A stretch of 64,000 bases of DNA from Panax quinquefolius (lineage: Eukaryota > Streptophyta > Magnoliopsida > Apiales > Araliaceae). The position numbers were made by a program, and so were the translations under genes. Position 1 is the stretch's first letter. Each line of letters opens with the position of its first letter. Below the pieces are notes generated by a model, which worked only from the letters and a program-made list of their open reading frames with translations, did not search any database and had not been told where the DNA came from. The stretch spans positions 76,618,692 to 76,682,691 of the forward strand of contig CM035153.1 in assembly GCA_020205615.1 (NCBI GenBank). Reading direction: 5' to 3'. This document shows, one piece after another, positions 32,447-42,670 of the stretch.

Positions 32447-34018
32447 TGATAAGTGGGTTTTACACCTACTTATTGGATATCAATTCACGCGAACTATGCC
32501 CATCTTAAGTACATTTTAGTGTGTTTTTAGTTGCATTTTGTTTATTTTGCATTTCATGTACTGAGAACTCCCTTTGTTGCAAAAGTGCAGGATATGACAT
32601 AATTTGGTGATGTTAGATGGCATGAGGCTAATGGACGTATGACGAAAGGAGCAAATGGAAATATACAATAGAGGATGGATGAAGGAAGAGTGACATGACA
32701 AAGAAGCAATGGCAGCAGGACAAAGCAGTAGCAAAACACAGAATCAAAATCTGCTAGAAGCCGTGGCACATGCATTGGCATAAGCTTTAAGCTTTAAACA
32801 GCGCCCATGCGATTACTCGAGTTGAGCAGGAATTGAAGACCATGGCATACCGCCGAATAATAAAAGGGGAAGCCTTGGCAATGTGCGACAACCGAAGCTA
32901 CTGATCTGTTTTATTTTAATTTTTAATTTGGAAAAGGTGTAATTGGTTAAAACAATTCTGGCTGGTGGCAGACGTATTATTCAGTTAGTTTTACGTGTTT
33001 TTCATATTGGAACTAGGGTTTTTACAATTTGAGAGATTTCCAACGTAGAACTAACCAAAAACTTCATATCTTCTACTTCTTCTTTGGATTTTCAATCATT
33101 GTGGGAGACTATTGTTTCTTTGCTGGATTTTATTGAGGATTTGAACGTTACTATTGGATTGTAATCAGCAATTGGGTTTGATCGATTCTATCCTTTCTCT
33201 TTCAATTGTTTGTTTATTATTCATGTTTTACTTTGATCCCATAATGGCTTTTGGTTCAGTCATGAACTAAACTCCATTATGGGATTCTAACGGATTTTAA
33301 TATATAGTTTAATTAATTGCTTAACTGCTGGATTGTTTGCATATCATAAGGAATTTCTATTATGGTTAATTTGAATGCATGAATGATTGATCACCATTTG
33401 TTTTAAGTGCTTGTATGGAATTAAAAAATAACATGCAAGTATGGATTGTAATCATGATAACATGCGTTTATGGGGCTGTTTTGCTTAGCTTTGTATTTTG
33501 TGACTCAAATAGACAGATATTGTTTCACCGTATGAGTTAAATAAGGACTTGTGCTTAAATTCAATACTGTTGCATTTTCACATAGAAATATAGTGAGATT
33601 GGCTTTGTTGATGAGTACACGGTGTCTATTGTATGTGGATGCTATGTGAGTAGGTCATAATTCATTGACAAATGGTTATGTCTATATTAGTGCTCTTGGC
33701 TACTTTCCTGTGATATGTGAATAACCTTGCATGATGGTGGTAATTAGATGAATTATTAAATGAAGTTAGGATCCCATTATTTTAATATTTGATTTATTAC
33801 ATTATTATTCTTATTTTAGTTATTATTTGCATTTATAGTAATTCATAATTATAAGTGTTAGTTTAAGCATATAAAAATAGTGATTTAGTTGATGCATAAT
33901 AATTTAATTTAGCAACTTTCTCCGTGGATTAATACTCAACTTACTCTGAATTGCTTATTGACACATGTATACTTGCATAAGATAGAGCTCTTTTGTTAGA
34001 ACTAAAAAAGAGGCAACA
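32447..34018 (+). mobile_element. Athila 3' LTR
   Basis: TGATAAGTGGG to GGCAACA, 1572 bp, preceded by the polypurine tract and followed by ACATA. Substitutions relative to the 5' LTR are scattered, except for the dense differences at 32757-32895. Confidence 0.93.
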
Positions 34019-34166
34019 ACATAGCACATACTGTTATCCCTTTGTGAGCACAAAAGTCGGGTTTTAATGTTACAACTTATAAAAAAGTTGAGAATATTAC
34101 ATTACACAAACATACTAATCATATATATTACATTAGGCACATCTACTTAAAAAGAACTTATACTAC
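34019..34166 (-). other. Y spacer between ORF0 and gag, right of Athila
   Basis: Starts with the second ACATA target-site copy. AT-rich and without an ORF in the sense direction; it joins 18695-18831 once Athila is removed. Confidence 0.6.
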
Positions 34167-34815
34167 TTATTCACTACGCCTTTTTCTTGATCTTGGACAA
34201 CATTTTGCTTGATGACCTTCTATCCCACAAATAAAACAGACACCTTACTTTGGATTGGGACAATGAGGAGAGAAATGTCCCTCATATCCGCAATTGTAGC
34301 AAACATTTTCCCATTTTCGGCACAAGCCTTCATGTTTCTTGTTACAGTTTGTACACTTTTCTATTCGATTAAGGTTCCCTTGATTGTTATCAGAATTTCT
34401 TATATCGCGGTCTTTCATCTTTCTTTTCCCCTTCTTGCTCGGAGTTGCACACGCTTTGCTGCTTTTGGCTCCCATTTGATCAATTTGGATTTTAAGCTTA
34501 TCTTGTTCTTCCATTGTTTCTATTAATGCTTTCTGCAATTGACTATTTAGCAGCTTTTCTATGTCCTACAGCTTTTCTAGAGAAGAAACCTTGTTCCTCA
34601 GATTCTGTACCTCGGTTGCTGCTAGATCAGCTCCAACTTCAGTGCCCAAATCACTATCTATTAGTTCCACCATTTTCGGATCTGGTACTACGTTTTCCAC
34701 AATAATCACCTCATCGAGGTTGCTTTCAACTTGAGCCTCTATTTTAGCTATTGGCTTTGATATTGGCTCCTTCTTTATGATGTGAGGGTAACCTAATCCT
34801 TTTTCCACCTGACAT
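34167..34815 (-). pseudogene. Y extra ORF upstream of gag, with coiled coil and two zinc knuckles
   Basis: An ATG at 34815 (Met-Ser-Gly-Gly) lies 210 bp after the primer site, as in G1 and W, but a frame change follows at once. The main frame (about 34806-34566) is acidic: IKKEPISKPIAKIEAQVESN, VIIVENVVPDPKMVELIDSD, then a heptad-like helix VQNLRNKVSSLEKL. After a stop, 34538-34245 continues the helix (MEEQDKLKIQIDQ), a Lys/Arg-rich linker, a CTNCNKKHEGLC element and the knuckle CYNCGYEGHFSPHC. Past a TAA, a second knuckle CFICGIEGHQAKCC and a basic tail end at about 34167. The zinc knuckles resemble those of Y gag, but a capsid domain is absent. It may be a gag duplicate or an accessory RNA-binding protein. 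Confidence 0.7.
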
Positions 34816-35024
34816 CTACACACATAAATTATCCTGATTAGTATATAGTATACACACACAGCAAATAATAGTTTTATATAAGTTATCTTTTATTTTGTTT
34901 GACAATGAATTTATTCGATTCATCTCTTTTTAAACTCTATATGAGTTATTATATTTTCAACGTTTCCCTCAGTCCTAAGGTTATAGCCTAAGGTCTATCC
35001 CAACCTAATGTTTCTAACCCTAAA
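34816..35024 (-). other. Y leader
   Basis: Untranslated leader between primer site and ORF0. It carries a repeated CCTAAGGTTATAG element also seen in the G1 (9781-9818) and W (57425-57468) leaders. Confidence 0.55.
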
Positions 35025-35036
35025 GCTCTGATACCA
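35025..35036 (-). other. Primer-binding site of Y (initiator tRNA-Met)
   Basis: The minus strand reads TGGTATCAGAGC, an exact match to the initiator tRNA-Met site, three bases from the LTR edge at 35040. Confidence 0.9.
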
Positions 35037-35039
35037 ACC

Positions 35040-36524
35040 TGTGACGCCACAAAATTTGAGTACTTGAAACCCAAACTCGGTGCTTCACGATACCATTTCT
35101 ATGAGCGGAATAATACTAATAATAATAAAAATAATATAAATACCAAACTTAATTTACATATAACAGAGTTTAATCTCAGGTACGCGACCTTTAAACATTC
35201 ATTACATGATAATAATAAATATCATCCTTATCTTAATAAAGCCAAACTATTACATAATATATAGCATAACACTCATTCAACAACTTTCCCTTTTCCTTTG
35301 TTCTTGGTCGAACCTTCTAGTTGATCACACTTAGCTGAAAACATTTAAATTAAGAAAGGATGAGCATTTGAGTGCCTAGCAAGTAATAGAAACAATAAAT
35401 ATTAGTTAAAAAGATTAAATGTTTTCTTTGAACGACACTTCTACAACGAATCAAAAGTTGTGAAGTAAGCTGAACCAATAATAAACAACATATAATTTTG
35501 ATTTCAATTTTTTGAAACTACGTACTGACTATAAATGGGGATCAGCCTTCATGTTTTTTATTTTTGAAAAGGTTAAACAAAACTTCATCTATAAACCGTC
35601 ATAACTTACAAGCAAGGGGGTGATCAACGCATTATGCCCTGTATTGATCAATACTACATATTCGAATGATATTTTTGTCCAGCATATCCGCCTTAGGCGC
35701 ATAATAGTTTCCCAAATTTGGGATGTTCATACTAGTCTAGAATCCGAACAAAAATAATTTGGTTGGATACAATAAAGTTTTATCTTGTTCAATAATATTT
35801 TTAAATCTATGTCTAGCTTAATCAAATAGCTTAGACGATTTTTAAGTCAATGTATACATACTGAAAACCAATAAGTATGTATCAACATGTGATAAAATAT
35901 AATGATTATCCAAGTCAGGACACCTGTATAACTATACTTAGAAATTAACGAACAAAATATATATCTTGATTTATAAGAACAGAATTAAGAAACTTGTACA
36001 ATATATTATAATCTAATAACTTACTTATACAGAATCATTGCATAAGTATATACAAAGGTTAAGATATTTGAACAATGAAAAAGAATAGTTCAGATATTTG
36101 TTGACGCATGTCCATTGCATAAAGTAAATGCAAAGATAGGATACTTTCCTAGTCTGCTGCTTACAATTATGCAACTTAGTTTTATCTTTTATATCAAGCC
36201 CTATCATTAATAAGATCATTTATTCGATTAGAATAATATATCATAACACATAGTACTGCTATTTGTAGTTAGCACATAACCTAATCACATTGTCACATAT
36301 GCTTAGTAGTCATTGAATCACAAATAAAAACTTATACAGACAATATATATAAGTCCAGATCAATTTTTGAAACATTTCAGTGTACCGACGGCTTTATCGG
36401 GTAATTATTGAGTCTAGGACTCTATCCTGTTGTTCAATATCCATTTAAATAAGTTAAATATGATTCATATTATTTTTAAATGACTTATAATAAATTTTAA
36501 TTAATTATTATAAATTATCATGAT
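35040..36524 (-). mobile_element. 5' LTR of Y, part 1 (inner end)
   Basis: Begins TGTGACGCC at the primer site. AT-rich, with the GGGGGTGATCAACGC-type motif (35617-35631) that also occurs in the G1 and W LTRs. Ends at the ATGAT duplication where LR inserted. The LTR continues at 48605. Short ORFs are not supported. Confidence 0.8.
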
Positions 36525-36920
36525 TGTTAGTTCCCAGTAGGCACAATATAGATCTAGAAAGGGGGGGGGGGTTGAATAGATCCTTTTTAATTTCAAATAC
36601 TTTTCTTTTTTATTTTGCATTGCTCATGAATTAGCATATGACAAACATAAGAATCTTTTCAAGCACAGCGGAATAGGTAAAAGATCCCCTTCATTGATAT
36701 ATTCATAATCATACATACATTGTTCGTAGAGTTAGTTCAGTGGTAAGTAGTTAAAACATACATAGCAATTATAGCATTTAATGTACATAAAGTAAATTAC
36801 ATAAAGTAAACGACACAAGGGGTATTAAGTGGTTCAGAGACTCTGGCTCCTAATCCATCCTCTGCTTTCAACTAGCAGGATTTCCACTAAGGAAGGGAAG
36901 CACCCTGAATCACTTAGATT

Positions 36921-37035
36921 TCTTCAAGGCCAGCAGCCTTGGAACTTTAGTTCACTAAGAACTCTTCAAGGCCAGCAGCCTTGGAACTTCTCTAGTTCCC
37001 TAGGAACTCTTCAAGCCCAGTAGGCTTGGAATCTT
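36921..37035. repeat. Triple repeat with AAGGCCAGCAGCCTT hairpins in LR 3' LTR
   Basis: Three copies of about 45 bp, each with CTTCAAGGCCAGCAGCCTTGG or a variant and ending GTTC-CTA-GGAACT. Each unit holds a small palindrome. Also present at 45990-46100 in the other LTR. Confidence 0.8.
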
Positions 37036-37077
37036 CATTTAGTCCCTCCGGACAAGGAACCCTCAGGCTCTGGCTTC

Positions 37078-37553
37078 TTATTGTTGTAGTTGTTGATGTT
37101 GTTGGTGCAGAGCTGCTAAGATGTCATTAAGCTCTAAACATCTTCTGTACTTAACAGCTTGGTGTGGTCCTCTTTGCATTCTGCTTCGAGTCTGGACCAC
37201 ATCTTCTTTGGTGCAGCTGATCTTTACTCTTTTCTGCTCATCTTCATCTGATGTCAGCTGTGCACCATCACCATCTGGATTTGCTAAGTCCCCAAGCTTT
37301 TGGTAGACTTCTTTTGGCACTTAGAAATCCCTGAACCCTTCTTAAATGTTTTACAGATATGATTATACACTTGTTTAGTTTCAACTTTAGGTTCATGGTG
37401 ATTCGTAGAGTGGTTCTCCTGATCTTCTTTGTGCTTTGCCACTTTTCTGAATGTTATCTCTTTGGCCTTCTCGGCTCTTAGCTTGGCTGCCATCTTCAAT
37501 AGCATTCTAATCTTCGTTGAGTGAAGCTCTAGTCTATTTGAGTCCTTCTTCAA
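37078..37553 (-). pseudogene. ORF embedded in LR 3' LTR
   Basis: Two minus-strand frames that overlap with a one-base shift. The first (37553-37284) is lysine-rich and helical (KMAAKLRAEKAKEITFRKVAKH). The second (37320-37078) reads VYQKLGDLANPDGDG, LTSDEDEQKRVKI, then ELNDILAALHQQHQQLQQ. The partner LTR (46625-46140) encodes the same protein with a few substitutions and stops. I recognise no family. Its place towards the U5 end of the LTR suggests either a captured gene fragment or an LTR-coded protein; being open on one strand in a low-stop sequence could also be chance. Confidence 0.45.
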
Positions 37554-39278
37554 AGCTGCTTCACTTCCACCTATGTAGTCTCATGGTCACTAAGACTTGT
37601 TCTGTTGTTCTTTGGTTGAACTCGTAGAGTCAACAATAGCATTCAACAACTCGACGATTCTATAACTTGGCAATCATCAGTAACTCTTGATCTTTGAGGC
37701 TCTGTTACTGCTTTTTAATCTTCCCGTTGGAAAGTAGCCGTTGGAAGCTATTCAAATGGATTCACAGATCTTAAGTTATTTGGTGCAGACTGAAGATGTG
37801 ACATGACATCTTTTTCTGACTTTCTGACACTGCAGTCTACTTATTCACCTACCCCATCAGAGATGTCACTTTCATGTCTCGGGCAGGTAGTCAACTTTAT
37901 TTCTTTCTTTTAATTTCTAAATCAGAGATTGTCCTTTTGCATCGATGCTCTCAATAAGCTCTATTCGAATATCAATCTTCAGATTGAGCCGTTGCCAATG
38001 CCTCAATCTTCGGTTGTTCGAACTCTATGATTCTGATGCATATCTTCTTGGACTTGATCGTAGTGTCTTGTTGACTGTTGCTTCTTGACTTGTAGAGTTG
38101 GCACTATGATGTAGAAGAGTGTTCATTAGATCTCCAATATGGAACACCTCTTCCTACTCTAGTGCAATGTTTCAACACTTCTGTTTGCCTCGACTGTTCT
38201 AAGATACTGATGGCTAAACTTCTTGCTCTGGTCCCTTCTGAATAACAAGAAACTTCAGATTTATGGCGTGTCCAGCTCGCTTTCTCCTTGTGATCTCCCA
38301 TTCACTTATCATCAACGGACTGACCCAATGCTTAATCGCTTTAGCCTTACTATTTAGAGGCTGACCAGTATCTTTGCGTATACTCCATCAGTTTCTTCTT
38401 TGTTTGGCAAACACTACGATCATGGTTACTTCTAAGATCGTTGTCATCTTTCCACTTGACAGCTACTGCATATGCTGGCTTTCCTTAGTCAACTACTGAA
38501 GTCTTCTTATGATCTTTTTGTGGAAGACTTCATCTTGAATGGCTTCTCAACTCAATCTGGATGCTGATTAAGTTGATGCTTAGATCTTCTATTAGCTTGC
38601 ATGCCATTCGTTGAGAGCTCTCTGGCTTCCTTCAGGAGAGATGTATCTTTGCATTACCAACTAAAGGCTTCATTCCTTTGGATATTTTGGGAGTGCTAAA
38701 TTATTGAGAATCGTGTTTGCTCTACGATCCTACCTTGGCTTTGTGAGCAAATCTGTTGAACTCTTAGCTCTGCACTCTACGATTCAGCTTCGGCTGTGCA
38801 GACACTACGACTCTGAGATCAGATCTTGACACTACAATTTCTATCGTTGTGCTTGTTTTCTGCATCTGATCTTTGGTCGACTACGACTTCTGCCTTTGAT
38901 ACGATTAGTAGACTTCTACGACTCTGAGTATAATCTACAATTCTTGACTTAACTTTGGAATTAATAGACTCTACGACTCCGAGTGTAGTCTACGATTCTT
39001 GACTTGGCTTTGGCAGATACACAGTCGGCTCGTAGGTAAGCTGTCTCTACGATTCTGAACATGACTTCCTCAGCAAACTATGGCTCCGAGGAAGTGCTCC
39101 TCGACACACTACGATCCTTGTTCGTTTCTCCTGGCAGTCTACGAACTCTGAGATCTACTATCTTGCATACTACGATTCTGCCTTGATAGCTCTCGAGTTA
39201 TCCTTAACTCTTCTGGCATACTACGATTTATGGTGCAGTGCTCGACGATCAGACAAGCCAATCTATTACATTATAAGA

Positions 39279-39445
39279 TCAACCTAACATGCTTGATCTT
39301 TCTATATTTATAGTCCTTGTACATCATTTCTTTTTAAGGACTTTACAAAGCTATTTTGGTTATGTAGGATCAACCTAACATATTTGATCAATTTATTCTA
39401 AGTCCTTGTACATATGTTTCTATTATCTATCAAAGGACTTTACAA
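39279..39445. repeat. Tandem duplication in LR 3' LTR
   Basis: Two copies of about 85 bp sharing GATCAACCTAACAT and AGTCCTTGTACAT and ending AAGGACTTTACAA. Present too at 48300-48470. Confidence 0.8.
39303..39312 (-). promoter_or_regulatory. TATA box of LR 3' LTR
   Basis: The minus strand reads TATAAATATA; identical at 48327-48336 in the other LTR. Confidence 0.5.
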
Positions 39446-39479
39446 CTTTTCTTAATATAAGCATACTTTCATATTCATT

Positions 39480-39505
39480 CATATATATATATATATATAT
39501 ATATA
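39480..39505. repeat. (TA)n microsatellite, LR 3' LTR
   Basis: About 13 TA units. The same tract in the other LTR (48505-48546) has about 21, a simple measure of drift since insertion. Confidence 0.95.
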
Positions 39506-39560
39506 ATCATAATCAAATCATATATAAATAGGAATATCATCCACATGTTTATTCCTGACA

Positions 39561-39572
39561 ATCTCCCCCTAT
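39561..39572 (-). other. Polypurine tract of LR
   Basis: The minus strand reads AGGGGGAGAT immediately before the LTR start TGTCAGG, the plus-strand priming site. Confidence 0.85.
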
Positions 39573-39734
39573 TTGATTATGATAAAAATAATAAGTGCAT
39601 ATACATGTTATGAATGAATCTTATATATAGTGAGCTGTTGTATTTCTAAAACAGATAATTATGAATGTCATTTATAATAATATGGAATTTAATACACTAT
39701 GGCATTTTACATCCTGAATCCAGAACATACCTAA

Positions 39735-42670
39735 CTAGTTAGAGATGTACCTCTTTGGCTCCATGTATGCTTCCAAGATGTCTATTGATATGTTATTCAT
39801 CTGTTTGATCTTCTTGCATCTGCTCACCTTGGGACGTTGACTATATTTCTTTTGTCTGCTCCCCCTCAGATGTATGCTCCTCTTCTTCTTTTTCTGACTC
39901 CACCTCAGCCTTTGCAAACACAGGCTCATCATCCTTTGGCTCCCCCTCAGATGATGATTCATCTTCTTCTTCTGTTGTCTTCTTCTTTTCTTTCCTTCTG
40001 CTCTTCTTACCCAATCTGGTGCCTCTTACTCTGCCTTTTTCTATGCCTCTTTTTCTCCCACTTTTTGTCATTAATCACATGGGAGAGCTGTTCTATGTTG
40101 GTCATAATCTGCTCCATCAGATAGGAGGATTTACCAACTTCAATCTTGAGTTCTTGTTGGCTTAACTCAAGTTGCATGGAGAAGGACTGATTCATGTTGT
40201 CAATCTTGTCAGAAAGGACTTTGAGTTTCTCTTCATTTTCCTCTTGTGCTTATATAGCTTCAGCTTTCTGTTCATGTATGGCCTTCAAATAGATGTGATC
40301 TCTCTCTTTGATTGTGAGAGATATATCCGCCATAGTAGCTTGAAGTCTGTTTTGAACTGAATTATTTGCTGTTGCTGTCAGCCTCCTAGACTCTTCTATG
40401 ATTTGAGACATCATCACAATCAGATTATCCTAATTTCTCATCAGCTCCTTCCCAGTAGGAGTTTGGTTGTCTGGTTGGGCAGTCTCTTGTTGATCTTTAG
40501 ATTGGACTCTATGATTTTCATCCTTTGACAGATTTTCAAAGGTATTGAGAATCTGAACAATCGTTGAGTACCAATCGCTATTGGTGGATGAACAAATGTT
40601 GGGCACTTGTGCTTGAGCAGATGGAGGCTTCTCATTTTGGATTTGAATGCCATCAGTAATAGAGTAAACAGACTCTACGATTATTTCCTTGGTCATGATC
40701 CTTCTTCCTTCAGAATCGACTCTACGATCATAAGGAATATAATGGTTGCTAGCATGTCTTTAAACCTTGTAGTGGGGCTTGTCTTTTATCATCATTGTCA
40801 CATCACTTTTCAACTTTGAGAAGTTTTGAGCCACCAGTTCTAGGCTTGGAATTTCTGGAAGAACTTCTTGTGATTCATTCAAGACTTCCACTATTTTGTT
40901 AATCTTGGTTGGGGAGATGATAGAATAGTTTGCTGGTTTTCCCAATTCCCGATTTTCAGAACCAGAGTCTTTCTTCAATTCTTCACTTCTTGAGCTTGAA
41001 TCTTGTTGGCTCCTTTCCTTAGATTCATCATTAAATTCTTCTCGCTGAATTTCATTTCCAGAACCTTCTTCAGAAAGATCTTCCTTAGATTCATCTTCTT
41101 CATTGCTAAACTAATCTTCAACATCTTCTTTCTGTGAGTCCGATTCATCATCACTTAATTCAATGACTGCAGTGGAGTGATCACTCCTCTTCTTGGAGGC
41201 AAATTGAGCAAGTAATCTGTAGCTCTTCCTTCTCCTTGGTGGTTCAGCAATTTGAGAGTTAGACTCTTCTTCCTCTTCAGACTCTTAGGCATTTGAATCA
41301 TCAGACAAACTTCCTTAAGTTTTAGCATTGGCAGGGGCAGGTATTTCTTTTTCATTCTCATCATCTTTTGATCCATAATGAGAGCTTATTTGAACATTTG
41401 CATTTGGAGATTCAAATGGGTCATTTTACAGTTTCTCTTCAACTTTAAAGTGAGTACTCTGAGAATTAGCCATAGGACTTAAATATTCCTCTTCATCAGC
41501 AGAGTTTACATCTTCTTTCATGGATCCAGCTCCACCTTTATTGCTGGATCTGATCTCTGGGGATTCAGTCTCGAGATCATCAGTTTCCTTTTCTTCTTTT
41601 GACTCTACGCCCTCTTCTTTGTTAGATGTGCTTCCTTGGGGAACTGGAACTGATTTCTTCATCCCTTTTGCTTTCTTCTTGGGTGGTTCTTGGAGTGGTC
41701 TGTTACTCCTTCTTTTTGGGTTTTCGTCATTGATCTTTGGTTTCTCTCCTGCTCCTTGTTTCTTCTTGTCAGTGGAGGCATGTCTTGACGAAGCCTCTGC
41801 ATTTTTCACATTCTTAGGCTTCTTCTTTGCCGGTGTGGTAGCAACTAATGCAGAGTTATTAGACTCAGAGCTTTCCACCTCTTTTGCTTTTCTATTCTTT
41901 GCAGAGACTTTTCTGTTGCTTCCTATTTGTGTTAGCCTCCTATTTTCCTTTGGGTTTTTCTTCCAATTCACAAACAGTTGTGGAGACATTATATTGTGCA
42001 CATTCAGAGGCTCTCCCTCATTATCCTTGATCTTGCTTCCTAGCTTCTTCTTCATCACTATGCTTAACAGTCTTCCATGAAAAACTTTTGTAAGTGGTTT
42101 GTCTGTGGATTTCTTCAACTCGGCTTTTTCTATCCATTTGGAGACTTTATCGAATAGAATAGCTCCAAAGTTGATTTTCTTCTTCAGAACTATGGCAGAC
42201 ATGATCTTCAATTGCTTGTCGAGTACATTGTCGTGTGCAATGTCTTTGCACAGTATACATTTTCCCACTATCTCAACAAGGAACTCAAATTCCTCAGGAA
42301 ATTCCTTCTTCTTCTTAATATCCTTCTGACTAGGGTTTCTTTGGTACTGTATTAGCCTCTTGCCTTCTTCAATGTCGACTTCATCCAAGTTTATCAGACC
42401 TTGATTGGGAAATCCTAGATATTAATTGAGGTCTGATGCTCTTATCTTTAGACTAGATCCTTTCACCTTAGTAGTCTGAAGCCCAGAGTTCGTTGAAGCA
42501 TTTGAGTAGAACTGCTTCACTAGTTCTGTATAAACTGGAGTGTTGGCTTCCAGGCACTCAGAGAACCCAACATCCTTTATGAGTTCGAGTATGTCTTTAA
42601 ACTTTGTCTCTGATTCTTCAAACTTTGTAAAGCCGAGATGAATGCCCGTTACAACTTTCCATTCTGCCAT
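39735..42670 (-). pseudogene. LR long gag-like or accessory protein, degraded
   Basis: Starts at an ATG at 42670 (MAEWKVVTGIHLGF). The N-terminal domain runs through a stop (42422) into 42388-41426. It has VKQFYSNASTNSGL with VKGSSLKIRASDL, then a helical region FEFLVEIVGKCILCKDIAHDN and VFHGRLLSIVMKKKLG. This is the same kind of domain as in Athila ORF2. A long disordered Lys/Glu/Ser-rich segment follows (TPAKKKPKNVKNAEASS, SNRPLQEPPKKKAKGMKK, acidic EEKETDDLETESPE). It continues, broken by stops and frame changes, through 40978-40760 (PTKINKIVEVLNESQEVLPEI), 40696-40430 and 40195-39841, where coiled-coil helices (ELSQQELKIEVGKSS) and a basic tail end it. About 950 codons in all. Not a recognisable Copia gag. 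Confidence 0.65.

Larger units (their letters stand above)
18832..34018 (+). mobile_element. Athila-lineage Ty3/gypsy retrotransposon
   Basis: A complete but dead element bounded by LTRs of about 1.57 kb (18832-20396 and 32447-34018) beginning TGATAAGTGGG and ending GGCAACA. The five bases before it (18827-18831) and after it (34019-34023) are both ACATA, a perfect target-site duplication. A tRNA-Asp primer site and the conserved CTTAATGGGAGGCAACCCA tract after pol identify the Athila lineage. It sits inside the internal region of Y, in the opposite orientation, and contains a G1-family solo LTR (26932-30242). Confidence 0.95.
36525..39560 (-). mobile_element. LR 3' LTR
   Basis: TGTTAGTTCCC to CCTGACA. 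Contains an 11-base G run (36561-36571; 7 bases in the other LTR), a triple hairpin repeat (36921-37035), an embedded ORF (37078-37553), many CTACGATT motifs (37380-39250), a TATA box and a (TA)n tract. Confidence 0.92.

Noticed and set aside
41520..42080. 186-codon plus-strand ORF rich in Ser, Phe and Leu
   Set aside because: It is exactly antisense to the LR protein, whose Lys/Glu-rich codons read as Phe/Leu/Ser on the other strand.
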